Assembly: GCF_043194295.1 (NCBI RefSeq)
Contig: NZ_JBAFVK010000002.1
Origin: Xanthobacter autotrophicus
GTDB lineage: Bacteria > Pseudomonadota > Alphaproteobacteria > Rhizobiales > Xanthobacteraceae
Strand: one strand, 5' to 3'
Length of the DNA stretch: 64,000 nucleotides
This document shows positions 55,702 through 64,000 of this stretch, in pieces. A program made the position numbers and the translations under genes. The first letter of the stretch is position 1; every line of letters begins with the position of its first letter. The notes beneath the pieces are model-generated. The model was not told where the DNA came from, made no database searches, and saw nothing but the letters and a program-made list of their open reading frames with translations.

Positions 55702-56892
55702 ATGAACACCGCCCTCGCACCTGCACCAGCACGGATCCTGCCCGGCGCCGATCAGGCGCTTGTGGCCGGCATCGTCCTGTGTGTCGCGGTTTTGGTCGCC
55801 GGCCTGGGATGGCCCGGCCCGGCGCGCGCGGCCCCCGTGCAGCAGTCGGAACAGGCGGCGCTCGGGGAAGCCCTGTTCTCCGATCCCGACCTGTCGCGGG
55901 AGCGCAACCAATCCTGCGCCACCTGTCACGACCCAGCCCACGGCTTCGCCGATCCGCGGACCGACGTGGCATCGGGAGCGGTGTCGCTCGGCAGCGACGG
56001 GACATCGCACGGCGTGCGCAATGTCCCCACCGTCAGCTATGCCGCCGCCACGCCCCGCTTCCACAAGGATGCCAAGGGCCGTTTCGTGGGTGGCCAGTTC
56101 CTCGACGGCCGCGCCGACACGCTGGAGGCGCAGGCCGGCGGGCCGCTGCTCAATCCGGTGGAGATGGCGATGCCGGACAAGGCGAGCGTCGTCGCCCGCC
56201 TAAAGGAGAAGCCGGCCTATGTGGAGGCGTTCCACAGGCTTTACGGCGCGGATGTGTTCAAGAGCGATGACCGCGCCTTTTCGGCCCTCACGCAGGCGCT
56301 CGCCGCCTATGAGCGCAGCCCGGAGGTCTCGCCGTTCGATTCGAGATACGACCGGTTCCTGCGCGGGGAGCTGAAGCTGACGGACCGGGAGGAACTCGGC
56401 CGCGTGCTGTTTTTCTCCAACCAGTTCACCAATTGCCACCTCTGCCACCAGATCTCGTCGTCGGACGGGGCGGGTGAAACCTTCTCCAACTCCCAGTTCC
56501 ACAATATCGGCGTGCCGCGAAACCCGGCCCTCGATGTCCCGGTGGACCATGGGCTGCTTGCCACGCGCAAGCTGAAGGACAAGCGCCTCGACGGCCGCTT
56601 CAAGGTGCCGACCCTGCGCAATGTGGCGGTGACCGGCCCCTACATGCACAACGGCGTGTTCAAGGACCTGCGCACGGTCATCTTCTTCTATAACAAGTAT
56701 AATTTCTCATCCCCCAGCCGGCAGGTCGACCCCGAGACCGGCCGCGCGTGGGACCCGCCAGAGGTGCCGGACACGCTCTCGCGGACCGAGCTGGAATTCG
56801 GCCCGGCCCTCGATGACCGGCGCATCGACGCCCTCGTCGCCTTCCTGAAAACCCTTACCGATCGCCGCTACGAGCCGTTGCTCGACCGGTGA
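55702..56892 (+). CDS. MauG/cytochrome c peroxidase family di-haem protein
   Basis: This 396-residue exported protein has a signal segment (residues 20-44, ending ARAAP) and two c-type haem sites, CATCH (Cys72, Cys75, His76) and CHLCH (Cys245, Cys248, His249). FKVPTLRNVAVTGPYMHNGV and the NPVEMAMP loop are typical of the CcpA/MauG superfamily. It would reduce periplasmic peroxide or oxidise a protein partner using cytochrome c electrons. It precedes cydAB by about 150 bases on the same strand. Which of the two reactions applies cannot be said. Confidence 0.9.
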   Translation: MNTALAPAPARILPGADQALVAGIVLCVAVLVAGLGWPGPARAAPVQQSEQAALGEALFSDPDLSRERNQSCATCHDPAHGFADPRTDVASGAVSLGSDGTSHGVRNVPTVSYAAATPRFHKDAKGRFVGGQFLDGRADTLEAQAGGPLLNPVEMAMPDKASVVARLKEKPAYVEAFHRLYGADVFKSDDRAFSALTQALAAYERSPEVSPFDSRYDRFLRGELKLTDREELGRVLFFSNQFTNCHLCHQISSSDGAGETFSNSQFHNIGVPRNPALDVPVDHGLLATRKLKDKRLDGRFKVPTLRNVAVTGPYMHNGVFKDLRTVIFFYNKYNFSSPSRQVDPETGRAWDPPEVPDTLSRTELEFGPALDDRRIDALVAFLKTLTDRRYEPLLDR

Positions 56893-57038
56893 CGCAACGC
56901 TTTCCGAGATCTGCCCCATGATCGCCGGTTCCCCCTTCACGCGACGGCGCGGCCCCGCACAGCCCGCGCGCGTCTTCCCAGCCCAGCCGCCGACCGCGGC
57001 ATGTTCCGACAGGAGGCCGGTTCGCTCCGGCAGACCTC

Positions 57039-58616
57039 ATGGACCTCGACACCCTTGACCTATCGAGGCTGCAATTTGCAGTCACGGCGCTCTACCACTT
57101 CCTCTTCGTGCCCCTGACGCTGGGCCTGTCCGTCCTCCTCGCGGTGATGGAGACGGTCTATGTCATGACCGGCCGCATCATCTGGCGGCAGATGACCAAG
57201 TTCTGGGGCGCGCTTTTCGGCATCAACTTCGTCGTCGGCGTCGCCACCGGCATCGTCATGGAATTCCAGTTCGGCATGAATTGGAGCTATTACAGCCATT
57301 ATGTGGGCGACATCTTCGGCGCGCCGCTGGCCATCGAAGGGCTGATGGCCTTCTTCCTCGAGGCGACGTTCGTCGGCCTGTTCTTCTTCGGCTGGGACAA
57401 GCTCTCCAAGGTCGGCCACCTCATCACCACCTGGGCGGTGGCCATCGGCTCCAACTTCTCGGCGCTGTGGATCCTCATCGCCAACGGCTGGATGCAGAAC
57501 CCGGTGGGGTCCGCCTTCAACCCGCAGACCATGCGCATGGAGATCACCGACTTCTTCGCGGTGGTCACCAATCCGGTGGCGCAGGCGAAGTTCGTCCACA
57601 CCGTCTCGGCGGGCTACGTCACCGCCTCCATCTTCGTGCTCGGCGTCTCGGCCTGGTACCTGCTGAAGGGCCGCCATGTGGAGCTGGCCAAGCGCTCCAT
57701 GACGGTGGCCGCCTCGTTCGGGCTCGCCGCCTCCCTGTCCGTGGTCGTCCTCGGCGACGAGAGCGGCTACCTGACCACCGAGCACCAGAAGATGAAGATC
57801 GCCGCCATGGAGGCCATGTGGGAGACGGAGCCGGCCCCCGCCGCCTTCACCCTGTTCGGCTTCCCAAGCGAGAAGGACCGCGAGACCCATTTCGCGGTGC
57901 GCGTGCCGTGGATGCTCGGCCTCATCGCCACCCGCTCGCTGAACACCCAGATCCCCGGCATCAATGAACTGGTGACCCACGCGGAGGGGCGCATCCGCAA
58001 CGGCATCATCGCCTTCGACGCGCTCCAGCAGATCCGCGCCGCCGGCAGCGACGCCAAGATCCCGCCGGCCGCCCGGCAGGCGTTCGAGGACAATGGCCGG
58101 GATCTGGGCTACGCGCTGCTGCTGAAGCGCTATCTGGACGACCCGCGCAAGGCGAGCGACGCCGACATCCGCCGCGCCGCCCGCGACACGGTGCCGAACG
58201 TGCCCACCCTGTTCTGGTCGTTCCGCTTCATGGTGGGACTGGGCTTCTTCTTCATCGCCTTCACCGCCACCTTCTTCCTGCTGTCGGCGCGGCGGCTGCT
58301 GGATCGCTACCGCCCGTTGCTGTGGCTGGCGGTGTTCGCCATCCCCCTGCCGTGGATCGCGGCGGAGCTGGGCTGGGTGGTCGCCGAGGTGGGACGCCAG
58401 CCCTGGAGCATCGAGGGCGTGCTGCCGACGGCCGCCGCCGTCTCCAGCCTCGGCGCGGCAACGGTGCTCACCACCCTCGCCGGCTTCGTCGTTATCTACA
58501 CCGTCCTCCTCGGCGTCGAGATGGCGCTGATGCTGCGCGCCATCCGCAAGGGGCCGGAGCCGGACGACGCGCCGGAGACCAACCTCGTCCCCTCATCCCT
58601 CGTGGCCGCGGAGTAG
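57039..58616 (+). CDS. cydA: Cytochrome bd ubiquinol oxidase subunit I
   Basis: This 525-residue membrane protein opens with LSRLQFAVTALYHFLFVPLT, where His20 should bind haem b595. It carries the GRQPW motif in ELGWVVAEVGRQPWSIEGVL and the quinol-loop region (LGDESGYLTTEHQKMKIAAM). With CydB and CydX it reduces oxygen to water with high affinity and without pumping protons, useful at low oxygen. The following regB-regA pair is a known regulator of such genes in related bacteria. Confidence 0.95.
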   Translation: MDLDTLDLSRLQFAVTALYHFLFVPLTLGLSVLLAVMETVYVMTGRIIWRQMTKFWGALFGINFVVGVATGIVMEFQFGMNWSYYSHYVGDIFGAPLAIEGLMAFFLEATFVGLFFFGWDKLSKVGHLITTWAVAIGSNFSALWILIANGWMQNPVGSAFNPQTMRMEITDFFAVVTNPVAQAKFVHTVSAGYVTASIFVLGVSAWYLLKGRHVELAKRSMTVAASFGLAASLSVVVLGDESGYLTTEHQKMKIAAMEAMWETEPAPAAFTLFGFPSEKDRETHFAVRVPWMLGLIATRSLNTQIPGINELVTHAEGRIRNGIIAFDALQQIRAAGSDAKIPPAARQAFEDNGRDLGYALLLKRYLDDPRKASDADIRRAARDTVPNVPTLFWSFRFMVGLGFFFIAFTATFFLLSARRLLDRYRPLLWLAVFAIPLPWIAAELGWVVAEVGRQPWSIEGVLPTAAAVSSLGAATVLTTLAGFVVIYTVLLGVEMALMLRAIRKGPEPDDAPETNLVPSSLVAAE

Positions 58617-58620
58617 AGCC

Positions 58621-59778
58621 ATGATCCTGAACACACTCATCGACTACGACACGCTCCGCGTCATCTGGTGGCTGCTTTTGGGGGTCCTGCTCATCGGCTT
58701 CGCCATCATGGACGGGTTCGATCTCGGCTCCGGCATCCTCCTGCCTTTCGTGGCGAAGACTGATCTGGAACGCCGGGTGGTCATCAATGCCGTGGGGCCG
58801 GTTTGGGAGGGCAATCAAGTGTGGCTCATCCTCGGCGGCGGCGCCATCTTCGCGGCCTGGCCGCCGCTTTATGCGGTGTCCTTCTCGGGCTTCTACCTCG
58901 CCATGTTCGCCATCCTGTTCGCGCTCATCCTGCGGCCGGTGGGGTTCAAGTATCGCTCCAAGCGCGACAGCGCGGCGTGGCGGTCGGCCTGGGACTGGGC
59001 CCTGTTCGTGGGCGGCCTCGTGCCGGCGCTGGTGATGGGGGTGGCCGTGGGCAACGTGCTCCAGGGCGTGGCCTTCCACCTGAACGACGACCTGCGCATC
59101 TTCTACGATGGCACCACATTGTTTGAACTGCTCAATCCGTTCGGCCTGCTGTGCGGGCTGCTCTCGGTGGCGATGCTGACCATGCACGGCGCCGGCTGGC
59201 TGCTGCTGAAGACCGAGGGTGCCGTCGCCGCGCGGGCCCGGACCATCGGCAGCGTGGCGGCGCTCGTCACCCTCGCGCTGTTCGTGCTGGGCGGAGTGTG
59301 GCTGTTCCTCGGTGTCAACGGCTACCGCATCGTCGGGACCATCGCGACGGACGGCCCCTCCAATCCGCTGGCCAAGGCGGTGGAGATCGCCCCGCGCGCC
59401 TGGTTCACGAACTATGCCGCCCATCCCTGGATGCTGGCGGGGCCTGCGCTGGGCCTCGCGGGTGCGCTTGCCAGCCTCGCCTTCCTCAGGGCGCGGGTGG
59501 AGATCGGCGCATTGCTATCGAGCGCCCTGGCCATCTTCGGCATCATCTCGACGGTGGGGCTGTCCATGTTCCCCTTCATCCTGCCGTCGTCCATCGACCC
59601 GCGATCGAGCCTCACCGTTTGGGATGCCTCATCCAGCCATCTCACCCTGTTCGTGATGCTGGTGGCCACGGTGATCTTCGTGCCGATCATCATCGCCTAC
59701 ACCACCTGGGTCTACCACGTGCTGTGGGGCAAGGTGGATGCCCGCTCCATCGCCGATGGCAACGGCCACGCCTACTGA
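58621..59778 (+). CDS. cydB: Cytochrome bd ubiquinol oxidase subunit II
   Basis: This 385-residue membrane protein starts four bases after the cydA stop. Typical signatures are VIWWLLLGVLLIGFAIMDGF at the N-terminus, GPVWEGNQVWLILGGGAIFA, and GLSMFPFILPSS with DASSSHLTLFVMLVATVIF near the C-terminus. It stabilises the haems held by CydA. The length is normal for the family. Confidence 0.95.
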   Translation: MILNTLIDYDTLRVIWWLLLGVLLIGFAIMDGFDLGSGILLPFVAKTDLERRVVINAVGPVWEGNQVWLILGGGAIFAAWPPLYAVSFSGFYLAMFAILFALILRPVGFKYRSKRDSAAWRSAWDWALFVGGLVPALVMGVAVGNVLQGVAFHLNDDLRIFYDGTTLFELLNPFGLLCGLLSVAMLTMHGAGWLLLKTEGAVAARARTIGSVAALVTLALFVLGGVWLFLGVNGYRIVGTIATDGPSNPLAKAVEIAPRAWFTNYAAHPWMLAGPALGLAGALASLAFLRARVEIGALLSSALAIFGIISTVGLSMFPFILPSSIDPRSSLTVWDASSSHLTLFVMLVATVIFVPIIIAYTTWVYHVLWGKVDARSIADGNGHAY

Positions 59779-59795
59779 AAGAAGGAGACCGGAAC

Positions 59796-59939
59796 ATGTG
59801 GTACTTCGCCTGGCTGCTCGGCCTGCCGCTGGCCGCCGCCTTCGCGGTGCTCAACGCCATGTGGTACGAGCTGATGGACGATCTTGCGCGTGAGCGGGCC
59901 GGAGCGGGATCCGTGAAAATGGAGACCGTCACGCGGTAA
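59796..59939 (+). CDS. cydX: Cytochrome bd small subunit CydX
   Basis: ATG 59796 follows GAAGGAGA and encodes 47 residues starting MWYFAWLLGLPLAAAFAVLN, the classic CydX/YbgT opening: one membrane helix, then NAMWYELMDD and a short polar tail. CydX is needed for a stable and active oxidase. It lies 17 bases after cydB, as usual. It is below the size cut-off of many annotation pipelines. Confidence 0.93.
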   Translation: MWYFAWLLGLPLAAAFAVLNAMWYELMDDLARERAGAGSVKMETVTR

Positions 59940-60131
59940 TCGCCCCTGGCCTCAAGGAAAGAAAACGCATTCTGAAGGATGGCGGCGCGCGATCCGTGCG
60001 CCGCCCCAGTGTTCGCCGCTTCTTGTCTGCGGTTCCTATGCGCCGTTCCTTGGACCGTTTGTCCAATCGTGCCGCCGGTACCTGTGCCCCTAAGCAGGGG
60101 TTTCCGCGATCACAGCACGACGGATAACACC

Positions 60132-60560
60132 ATGGGACAGATAGCCGATGCCTTCGCACGGCTGGGGGACTGGCTCCGAGCCAGGCCGCACCGGCTGACG
60201 GTAGTGAATGCCCTGCTTCTCACCGGCATCCTGGTGATGATCGGCAATGGGGACCTCTTCCGCTTCGTCGGCGGCGCCGCCGTCGCCCTGTGCACCGGCG
60301 TCTTCGCCATCCGCTCCGTGCGCCAGATGGAGCGGCAGCGGGGCGCGTTTTTTCCCTATGACATCACGATGCTTTGGGCGCCCAACCTTCGGCGATCTCC
60401 GCGGCGGAACAGCCAGACCAGCAGCAGGCCGGTCATGTACCGGGAGGCCGCGGTGAGCGAGCACCGCGAACTGGTCCGCGCCAAGACGCAGGACTATGTG
60501 CGGCAGGTGGAGGAGGCGCCCCGGCAGGCCACCATTGCGGCCGGGGCGAGCGGCAAATGA
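60132..60560 (+). CDS. Small membrane protein of unknown function
   Basis: ATG 60132 gives 142 residues. Two hydrophobic segments (LTVVNALLLTGILVMIGNG and VGGAAVALCTGVFAIRSV) are followed by a basic, probably cytoplasmic tail (APNLRRSPRRNSQTS, AKTQDYVRQVEEAPRQAT). I recognise no family. It lies between cydX and regB and overlaps the next small gene by four bases, so it may belong to the cyd locus or be separate. Confidence 0.55.
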   Translation: MGQIADAFARLGDWLRARPHRLTVVNALLLTGILVMIGNGDLFRFVGGAAVALCTGVFAIRSVRQMERQRGAFFPYDITMLWAPNLRRSPRRNSQTSSRPVMYREAAVSEHRELVRAKTQDYVRQVEEAPRQATIAAGASGK

Positions 60561-60739
60561 TCCCCGGCTCGCTCGGCGGCGGTGAGGACCACCCGGCCCG
60601 CGAAGCCCTGAAGGATCTGGCGCGGGAGCTGGCCCGCGCATTGGCCGCGCGGGTCTGCCGCCGGTGCCGCAGCACCGACGCGGCCGGAGGATCGCGCCGC
60701 CAGGAACCGGCGGGATCGGGGCGCGGGGATCCGGCCTGA
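60557..60739 (+). CDS. Small protein with CxxC motif
   Basis: ATG 60557 overlaps the preceding stop and gives 60 residues with an amphipathic helix (EALKDLARELARALAARV) and VCRRCRST, a single CxxC pair, then a Gly/Arg/Ser tail. The ATGA coupling and the helix are the main support; in GC-rich DNA such short frames can arise by chance. Confidence 0.4.
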   Translation: MIPGSLGGGEDHPAREALKDLARELARALAARVCRRCRSTDAAGGSRRQEPAGSGRGDPA

Positions 60740-60753
60740 CGCCCTCCCCTCGT

Positions 60754-60764
60754 CCCCCCCCCCC
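60754..60764 (+). repeat. C11 homopolymer
   Basis: Eleven consecutive C bases, followed by GGGG, lie between the small CxxC gene and regB. Such tracts are prone to slippage and sequencing error. It is outside any gene I support, so any effect would be on regB transcription. Confidence 0.9.
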
Positions 60765-60941
60765 GGGGAAACCAATCACGCACGAAGCCGGCGTGTGCGG
60801 CCGTCTTGCGTGCGTGTGAAATCGCGTTGGACCACATCGCCGCAGCCTATTTTGCGGCTGGCGTTGGTAAAATATGCTCTAGAGCTGGATCGGCGCCGGA
60901 CCATCCGGACAGAGGCGCTCGCAGGAGAGGCACGCGACGAA

Positions 60942-62285
60942 ATGGGCCTGGTCATGGGCGAGAGTGCGATCGAGAGCGACGCCAATCGCAGGAACCTGCT
61001 GTTGCTCATCGCGCTGCGGTGGCTCGCGGTGGCCGGACAGGTGGTCGCCATCGCGGCGGTGCATGTGTGGCTTGGTGTGGCCCTGCCGCTTGCCGAGATG
61101 GGGCTGGTGATCCTGTTCCTGATCGGGCTCAACCTCATCGGCCTGTTTCGTGCGATGGGCGAGACACCCATCAGCGACACGGAACTGTGCGTGGAGCTGC
61201 TGCTGGACGTGGCGGCCCTCACCATCCAGCTTTATCTCAGCGGCGGTGCCACCAATCCGTTCATCTCGCTCTATCTGCTTCAGGTGATCCTGGCTGCCGT
61301 GCTGCTGGCGCCCGCCGCCACCTGGATCATCGTTGCCGTCACCAGCGCCTGCTTCATCTGGCTCACGCGCTACTTCCGGCCCATCGACTTCGGCGGACAG
61401 GGCCACGGCCACTCCCATGGCCAGGGCCATGACGCGCTCCATGGCGGCGGCTCCTTCTTCGACCTGCACCTGCAGGGCATGTTCCTGTGCTTTCTTCTGG
61501 CGTCGATGCTGGTGGCGCTGTTCGTGACGCGCATCAACGCCAACCTGCGCAGCCGCGACGCCCACCTTGCCGAGCTGCGCCAGCGCGCCGCCGAGGAAGC
61601 GCACATCGTGCGCATGGGCCTTCTCGCCTCGGGCGCGGCCCATGAACTGGGAACGCCGCTTTCCACCCTCGCCGTGATCCTCAACGACTGGCGGCACATG
61701 CCCCAGTTCCGCGACAATGCCGAACTCCACGGGGAGATCGAGGAGATGCAGGCCGCCCTTGGGCGCTGCAAGTCCATCGTCTCCCATATCCTCCTCGCGG
61801 CCGGCGAGGCGCGCGGCGAGGATGCCCGGCGCGCGCCCCTCGCCGTGTTCATCGACGACATCGTCGAGCGCTGGGAAGACAGCCGGCATCCGCTGTCGGT
61901 CGATTACCGGAACGAGACCGGAGCCGATTTCGACATCGTCTGCGACAGCGTCATCGAGCAGGTGCTGGTCAACATTCTCGACAACGCGCTGGAGGCCTCG
62001 CCCGGCTGGATCGGCATCGCGGCCGAGCAATCGGACGCCGACCTGGTGATGCGGGTCAGCGATGCCGGGCCCGGCTTTTCCGAGGTTGCCCTCGCCCAGT
62101 TCGGCAAGCCCTACCAGTCGGACAAGGACGAACCGGGCCGAGGCCTCGGGCTGTTCCTCGCCGTCAACGTGCTGCGCAAGCTCGGCGGGACCATCGGCGC
62201 CGCCAACCGGCCGGAGGGCGGGGCACGGGTGGAACTGCGCCTGCCCCTCGCGGCGCTGGCGGTGGGAGCGACCGATGGGGCCTGA
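60942..62285 (+). CDS. regB: Redox sensor histidine kinase RegB/PrrB/ActS
   Basis: ATG 60942 gives 447 residues; the frame is open upstream without features, and ATG 60954 is also possible. Six membrane helices precede the kinase. The quinone-sensing heptapeptide GGATNPF is at 101-107, the phosphorylated histidine is His234 in GAAHELGTPLSTL, and the redox cysteine is Cys276 in RCKSIVSHIL. The ATP-binding part has NILDNALEASP and GRGLGLFLAVNVL. It adjusts energy genes to oxygen and redox state. It overlaps regA by 11 bases. Confidence 0.93.
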   Translation: MGLVMGESAIESDANRRNLLLLIALRWLAVAGQVVAIAAVHVWLGVALPLAEMGLVILFLIGLNLIGLFRAMGETPISDTELCVELLLDVAALTIQLYLSGGATNPFISLYLLQVILAAVLLAPAATWIIVAVTSACFIWLTRYFRPIDFGGQGHGHSHGQGHDALHGGGSFFDLHLQGMFLCFLLASMLVALFVTRINANLRSRDAHLAELRQRAAEEAHIVRMGLLASGAAHELGTPLSTLAVILNDWRHMPQFRDNAELHGEIEEMQAALGRCKSIVSHILLAAGEARGEDARRAPLAVFIDDIVERWEDSRHPLSVDYRNETGADFDIVCDSVIEQVLVNILDNALEASPGWIGIAAEQSDADLVMRVSDAGPGFSEVALAQFGKPYQSDKDEPGRGLGLFLAVNVLRKLGGTIGAANRPEGGARVELRLPLAALAVGATDGA

Positions 62286-62808
62286 CAAGCGCCTGCTGCT
62301 GGTGGAGGACGACGCGGCCTTCGCGCGCGCGCTCCAGCGCTCGTTCGAGCGCCGCGGCTACAAGGTCGGCCGCTGCGCCCGCTCGGTGGAACTCGACGCG
62401 CTGCTGACCGAGCTTCAGCCCACCTGCGCCGTGGTGGACCTGAAACTCTACGGCGCTTCGGGGCTGGATTTCGTCAAGCGGCTGCACGGCCACGATCCCG
62501 AGATGCGGATCGTGGTGCTCACCGGCTTCGCCAGCATCGCCACGGCGGTGGAAGCCATCAAGCTCGGCGCCTGCCACTATCTCGCCAAGCCGTCCAACGC
62601 CGACGATATCGAGGCCGCATTCGAGCGGCTGGACGGGGACGCGGGCGTTGCCCTCGGCGTGCGCCCGAGTTCCATCAAGACGCTGGAATGGGAGCGCATC
62701 CACGAGACCCTCGTGGACACGGACTTCAACGTCTCCAAGACCGCGCGCCGGCTCGGCATGCACCGCCGCACCCTCGCCCGCAAGCTGGCCAAGCGGCAGG
62801 TCACGTAG
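62275..62808 (+). CDS. regA: Redox response regulator RegA/PrrA/ActR
   Basis: This 177-residue protein has a receiver domain (RLLLVEDDAAFARALQRSF, phosphorylated Asp55 in CAVVDLKLYG, VLTGFASIATAV) and a Fis-type helix-turn-helix at the C-terminus (NVSKTARRLGMHRRTLARKL), nearly invariant in this family. Phosphorylated RegA controls respiration, carbon and nitrogen fixation genes; the cyd operon just upstream is a plausible local target. Translation overlaps the end of regB. Confidence 0.95.
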   Translation: MGPDKRLLLVEDDAAFARALQRSFERRGYKVGRCARSVELDALLTELQPTCAVVDLKLYGASGLDFVKRLHGHDPEMRIVVLTGFASIATAVEAIKLGACHYLAKPSNADDIEAAFERLDGDAGVALGVRPSSIKTLEWERIHETLVDTDFNVSKTARRLGMHRRTLARKLAKRQVT

Positions 62809-62906
62809 AGGCGACGACGAGCCGGAGGCAGCGCGGGAAGCGGCCCGGACATTGGCCGGGCACTCGTGGGCCGGGCCGTTGTGGGCCGGGCGATCGCGCG
62901 CCGACG

Positions 62907-62930
62907 CCGATCCGCGCCCGCGCGGATCGG
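62907..62930. terminator. Hairpin between convergent regA and livF
   Basis: CCGATCCGCG (62907-62916) pairs perfectly with CGCGGATCGG (62921-62930) around CCCG. It lies between two convergent genes and would serve both. Direct repeats crowd the spot: GTGGGCCGGGC at 62866 and 62881, CGGATCGGTT at 62923 and 62933. Confidence 0.7.
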
Positions 62931-62956
62931 TTCGGATCGGTTCGGGTAACGCCCCC

Positions 62957-62984
62957 CTCAGTGGGCGTCCCTCAGTGGGCGTGG
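62957..62984. repeat. 14-base tandem duplication at the livF stop
   Basis: CTCAGTGGGCGTCC (62957-62970) is followed by CTCAGTGGGCGTGG (62971-62984), which contains the reverse of the livF stop codon and last codons. The outer copy is a duplicated gene end, out of frame and untranslated. Confidence 0.7.
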
Positions 62985-63694
62985 CCGAGATAGGCGGCGC
63001 GCACCGCCGGGTCGTTCTTCAGCATGGCGGCGGGGCCGTGGGCGGCGAGGCGGCCGTTCTCCATCACATAGCCGAAGTCGGCCACCTCCAGCGCTGCGGC
63101 GGCGAACTGCTCCACCAGCAGCATGGTGGTCTTCTGCTCCTTCAGCCGGGCGATGGTGGCGAACACCTCCGCCACCAGGCGCGGGGCAAGGCCCATGGAC
63201 GGCTCGTCGAGCAGCAGCACGCGCGGGTTCAGCATCAGCGCGCGGGCCATGGCCAGCATCTGCTGCTCGCCGCCGGAGAGGGTGCCGGCGAGCTGGTTGC
63301 GCCGCTCCGCAAGGCGCGGGAACAAAGCGAACATGCGGTCGAGATCGGCCTCCACGTCGCCGCGCGGCCGCGACCCTGTGAGGCGCGGGAAAGCGCCCAG
63401 CAGCAGATTGTCGAGCACGCTCTGGGTGGGGAACACCCGCCGCCCCTCGGGCGAGTGGGCAAGGCCCTTCTTGGTGATCTTGAAGGCCGCCAGGCCGGTG
63501 AGGTCCTCCCCGTCCAGGCGCACCGAGCCGGATTCCGGCACGATCATGCCGGAGACGGCGCGCAGCGTCGTGGTCTTGCCGGCGCCGTTGGAGCCGATGA
63601 GGGTGACGAGCTGGCCTTCCTGAACCGTGAGGCTGAGGCCGTGCAGCACCTTCACCTTGCCATAGCCGGCGACGAGATCGGTGACTTCCAGCAT
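62972..63694 (-). CDS. livF: Branched-chain amino acid ABC transporter ATPase LivF
   Basis: This 240-residue ATP-binding protein has Walker A GSNGAGKT (residues 34-41), the signature LSGGEQQMLAMARALM, Walker B LLLDEPSMGLAP and the His switch in LLVEQF. The opening LEVTDLVAGYGKVKVLHGLS and the length are typical of LivF. With LivG it drives uptake of branched-chain amino acids or related compounds through LivHM. It ends against regA, with a hairpin between. Confidence 0.93.
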   Translation of the reverse strand: MLEVTDLVAGYGKVKVLHGLSLTVQEGQLVTLIGSNGAGKTTTLRAVSGMIVPESGSVRLDGEDLTGLAAFKITKKGLAHSPEGRRVFPTQSVLDNLLLGAFPRLTGSRPRGDVEADLDRMFALFPRLAERRNQLAGTLSGGEQQMLAMARALMLNPRVLLLDEPSMGLAPRLVAEVFATIARLKEQKTTMLLVEQFAAAALEVADFGYVMENGRLAAHGPAAMLKNDPAVRAAYLGHAH

Positions 63695-63703
63695 GGCGCC
63701 CTC

Positions 63704-64000
63704 CTATTCCGCCGCGACGGCGGCGCCGCCGAGATAGGCCTCGATCACCCGCGGGTCGGCCTGCACCGCGGCCGGCTTGCCTTCCGCGATCTTCTGGCCG
63801 AAATCCAGCACCGTGACCGTGTCGCACAGGCCCATGACCACATCCATGTGGTGCTCGATGAGCACCAGGGTGACGCCGGCGTCGCGCACCTTGCGGATGA
63901 TCTCCACCAGATGCTTGATGTCCGGCGCCGTGAGGCCCGCCGCCGGCTCGTCCAGCAGCAGCAGGTCCGGGTCCAGCGCCAGCGCGCGGGCGATTTCCAG
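63704..64000 (-). CDS. livG: Branched-chain amino acid ABC transporter ATPase LivG, C-terminal part
   Basis: The frame is open to the window edge and gives the last 98 residues. Walker B DPDLLLLDEPAAGL is followed by the His-switch region VTLVLIEHHMDVVMGLCDTV and the LivG ending (VLDFGQKIAEGKPAAVQADP, then RVIEAYLG). It lies nine bases upstream of livF on the same strand. The N-terminus with Walker A is outside the window. Confidence 0.9.
   Translation of the reverse strand: MEIARALALDPDLLLLDEPAAGLTAPDIKHLVEIIRKVRDAGVTLVLIEHHMDVVMGLCDTVTVLDFGQKIAEGKPAAVQADPRVIEAYLGGAAVAAE

Noticed and set aside
55274..56005. Minus-strand frames across the MauG upstream region
   Set aside because: They translate the tandem repeat and the antisense of the MauG leader, with Arg-rich composition typical of shadow frames.
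60879..62288. 469-codon open frame opposite regB
   Set aside because: It is antisense to a gene with every expected RegB motif; the composition is that of a shadow frame.

Overview
The window looks like a high-GC alphaproteobacterial chromosome, most likely Hyphomicrobiales and possibly Xanthobacteraceae-like. The lineage is inferred from the RegB/RegA pair, the cytochrome bd and MauG genes, the liv transporter genes and the codon choice; nothing in the window names the species. The first 55 kb is an integrated mobile element with a large cargo, and the last 8.5 kb reads as ordinary chromosome.

Bases 1-28.3 kb hold an integrative conjugative element with the gene order of the Tn4371-like family. 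First come a DUF736 tail, an XRE regulator, RovC/DUF2285-type regulators (one frameshifted), an AlpA-like regulator, a RepA initiator carrying iteron-like repeats, ParA with a small ribbon-helix-helix partner, DUF2840, the TraF protease and a lytic transglycosylase. A strong inverted repeat follows as a candidate oriT, then the relaxase, TraG/VirD4 and a CopG protein. The complete trbBCDEJKLFGI mating-pore operon, a DUF2274 gene and a convergent LysR gene close the block. No integrase or attachment site is visible, so the element starts left of the window.

Between the CopG gene and trbB (10.6-18.7 kb), where the backbone would normally run on, sits a foreign block. It encodes a GHKL (MutL/MORC-type) ATPase fused to a putative PD-(D/E)XK nuclease, a DNA methyltransferase, a convergent Z1-domain helicase interrupted by one in-frame TGA, and an IS1182-type element with a frameshifted transposase. 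This resembles the restriction-like systems with MutL/MORC ATPases and Z1 proteins (and the Mza defence system), but in a reduced, fused arrangement. It is the best candidate for an unusual system here.

Bases 28.2-31.2 kb contain an AT-rich patch with an IS5-family element (TTA target duplication) and an orphan exported protein. Bases 31.2-55.3 kb are metal-resistance cargo in three modules: a P1B-4-like ATPase; a czcCBA operon with a PII-like gene and several small exported proteins, next to a MerR regulator and a divergent P1B-2 Zn/Cd/Pb ATPase; and a Cu/Ag-type cusBA operon followed by a Met-rich micropeptide, a decayed DUF411 gene, a Tat-exported multicopper oxidase and a ZIP-family transporter. 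A two-gene module (unknown protein plus HTH-ImmA/IrrE peptidase) lies between the second and third modules.

From 55.7 kb on come a MauG-type di-haem peroxidase, cydABX, two small genes, the redox sensor-regulator pair regB-regA, and livF/livG on the opposite strand. The 55.27-55.70 kb gap, with hairpins and short tandem repeats, is the likeliest boundary between cargo and chromosome.
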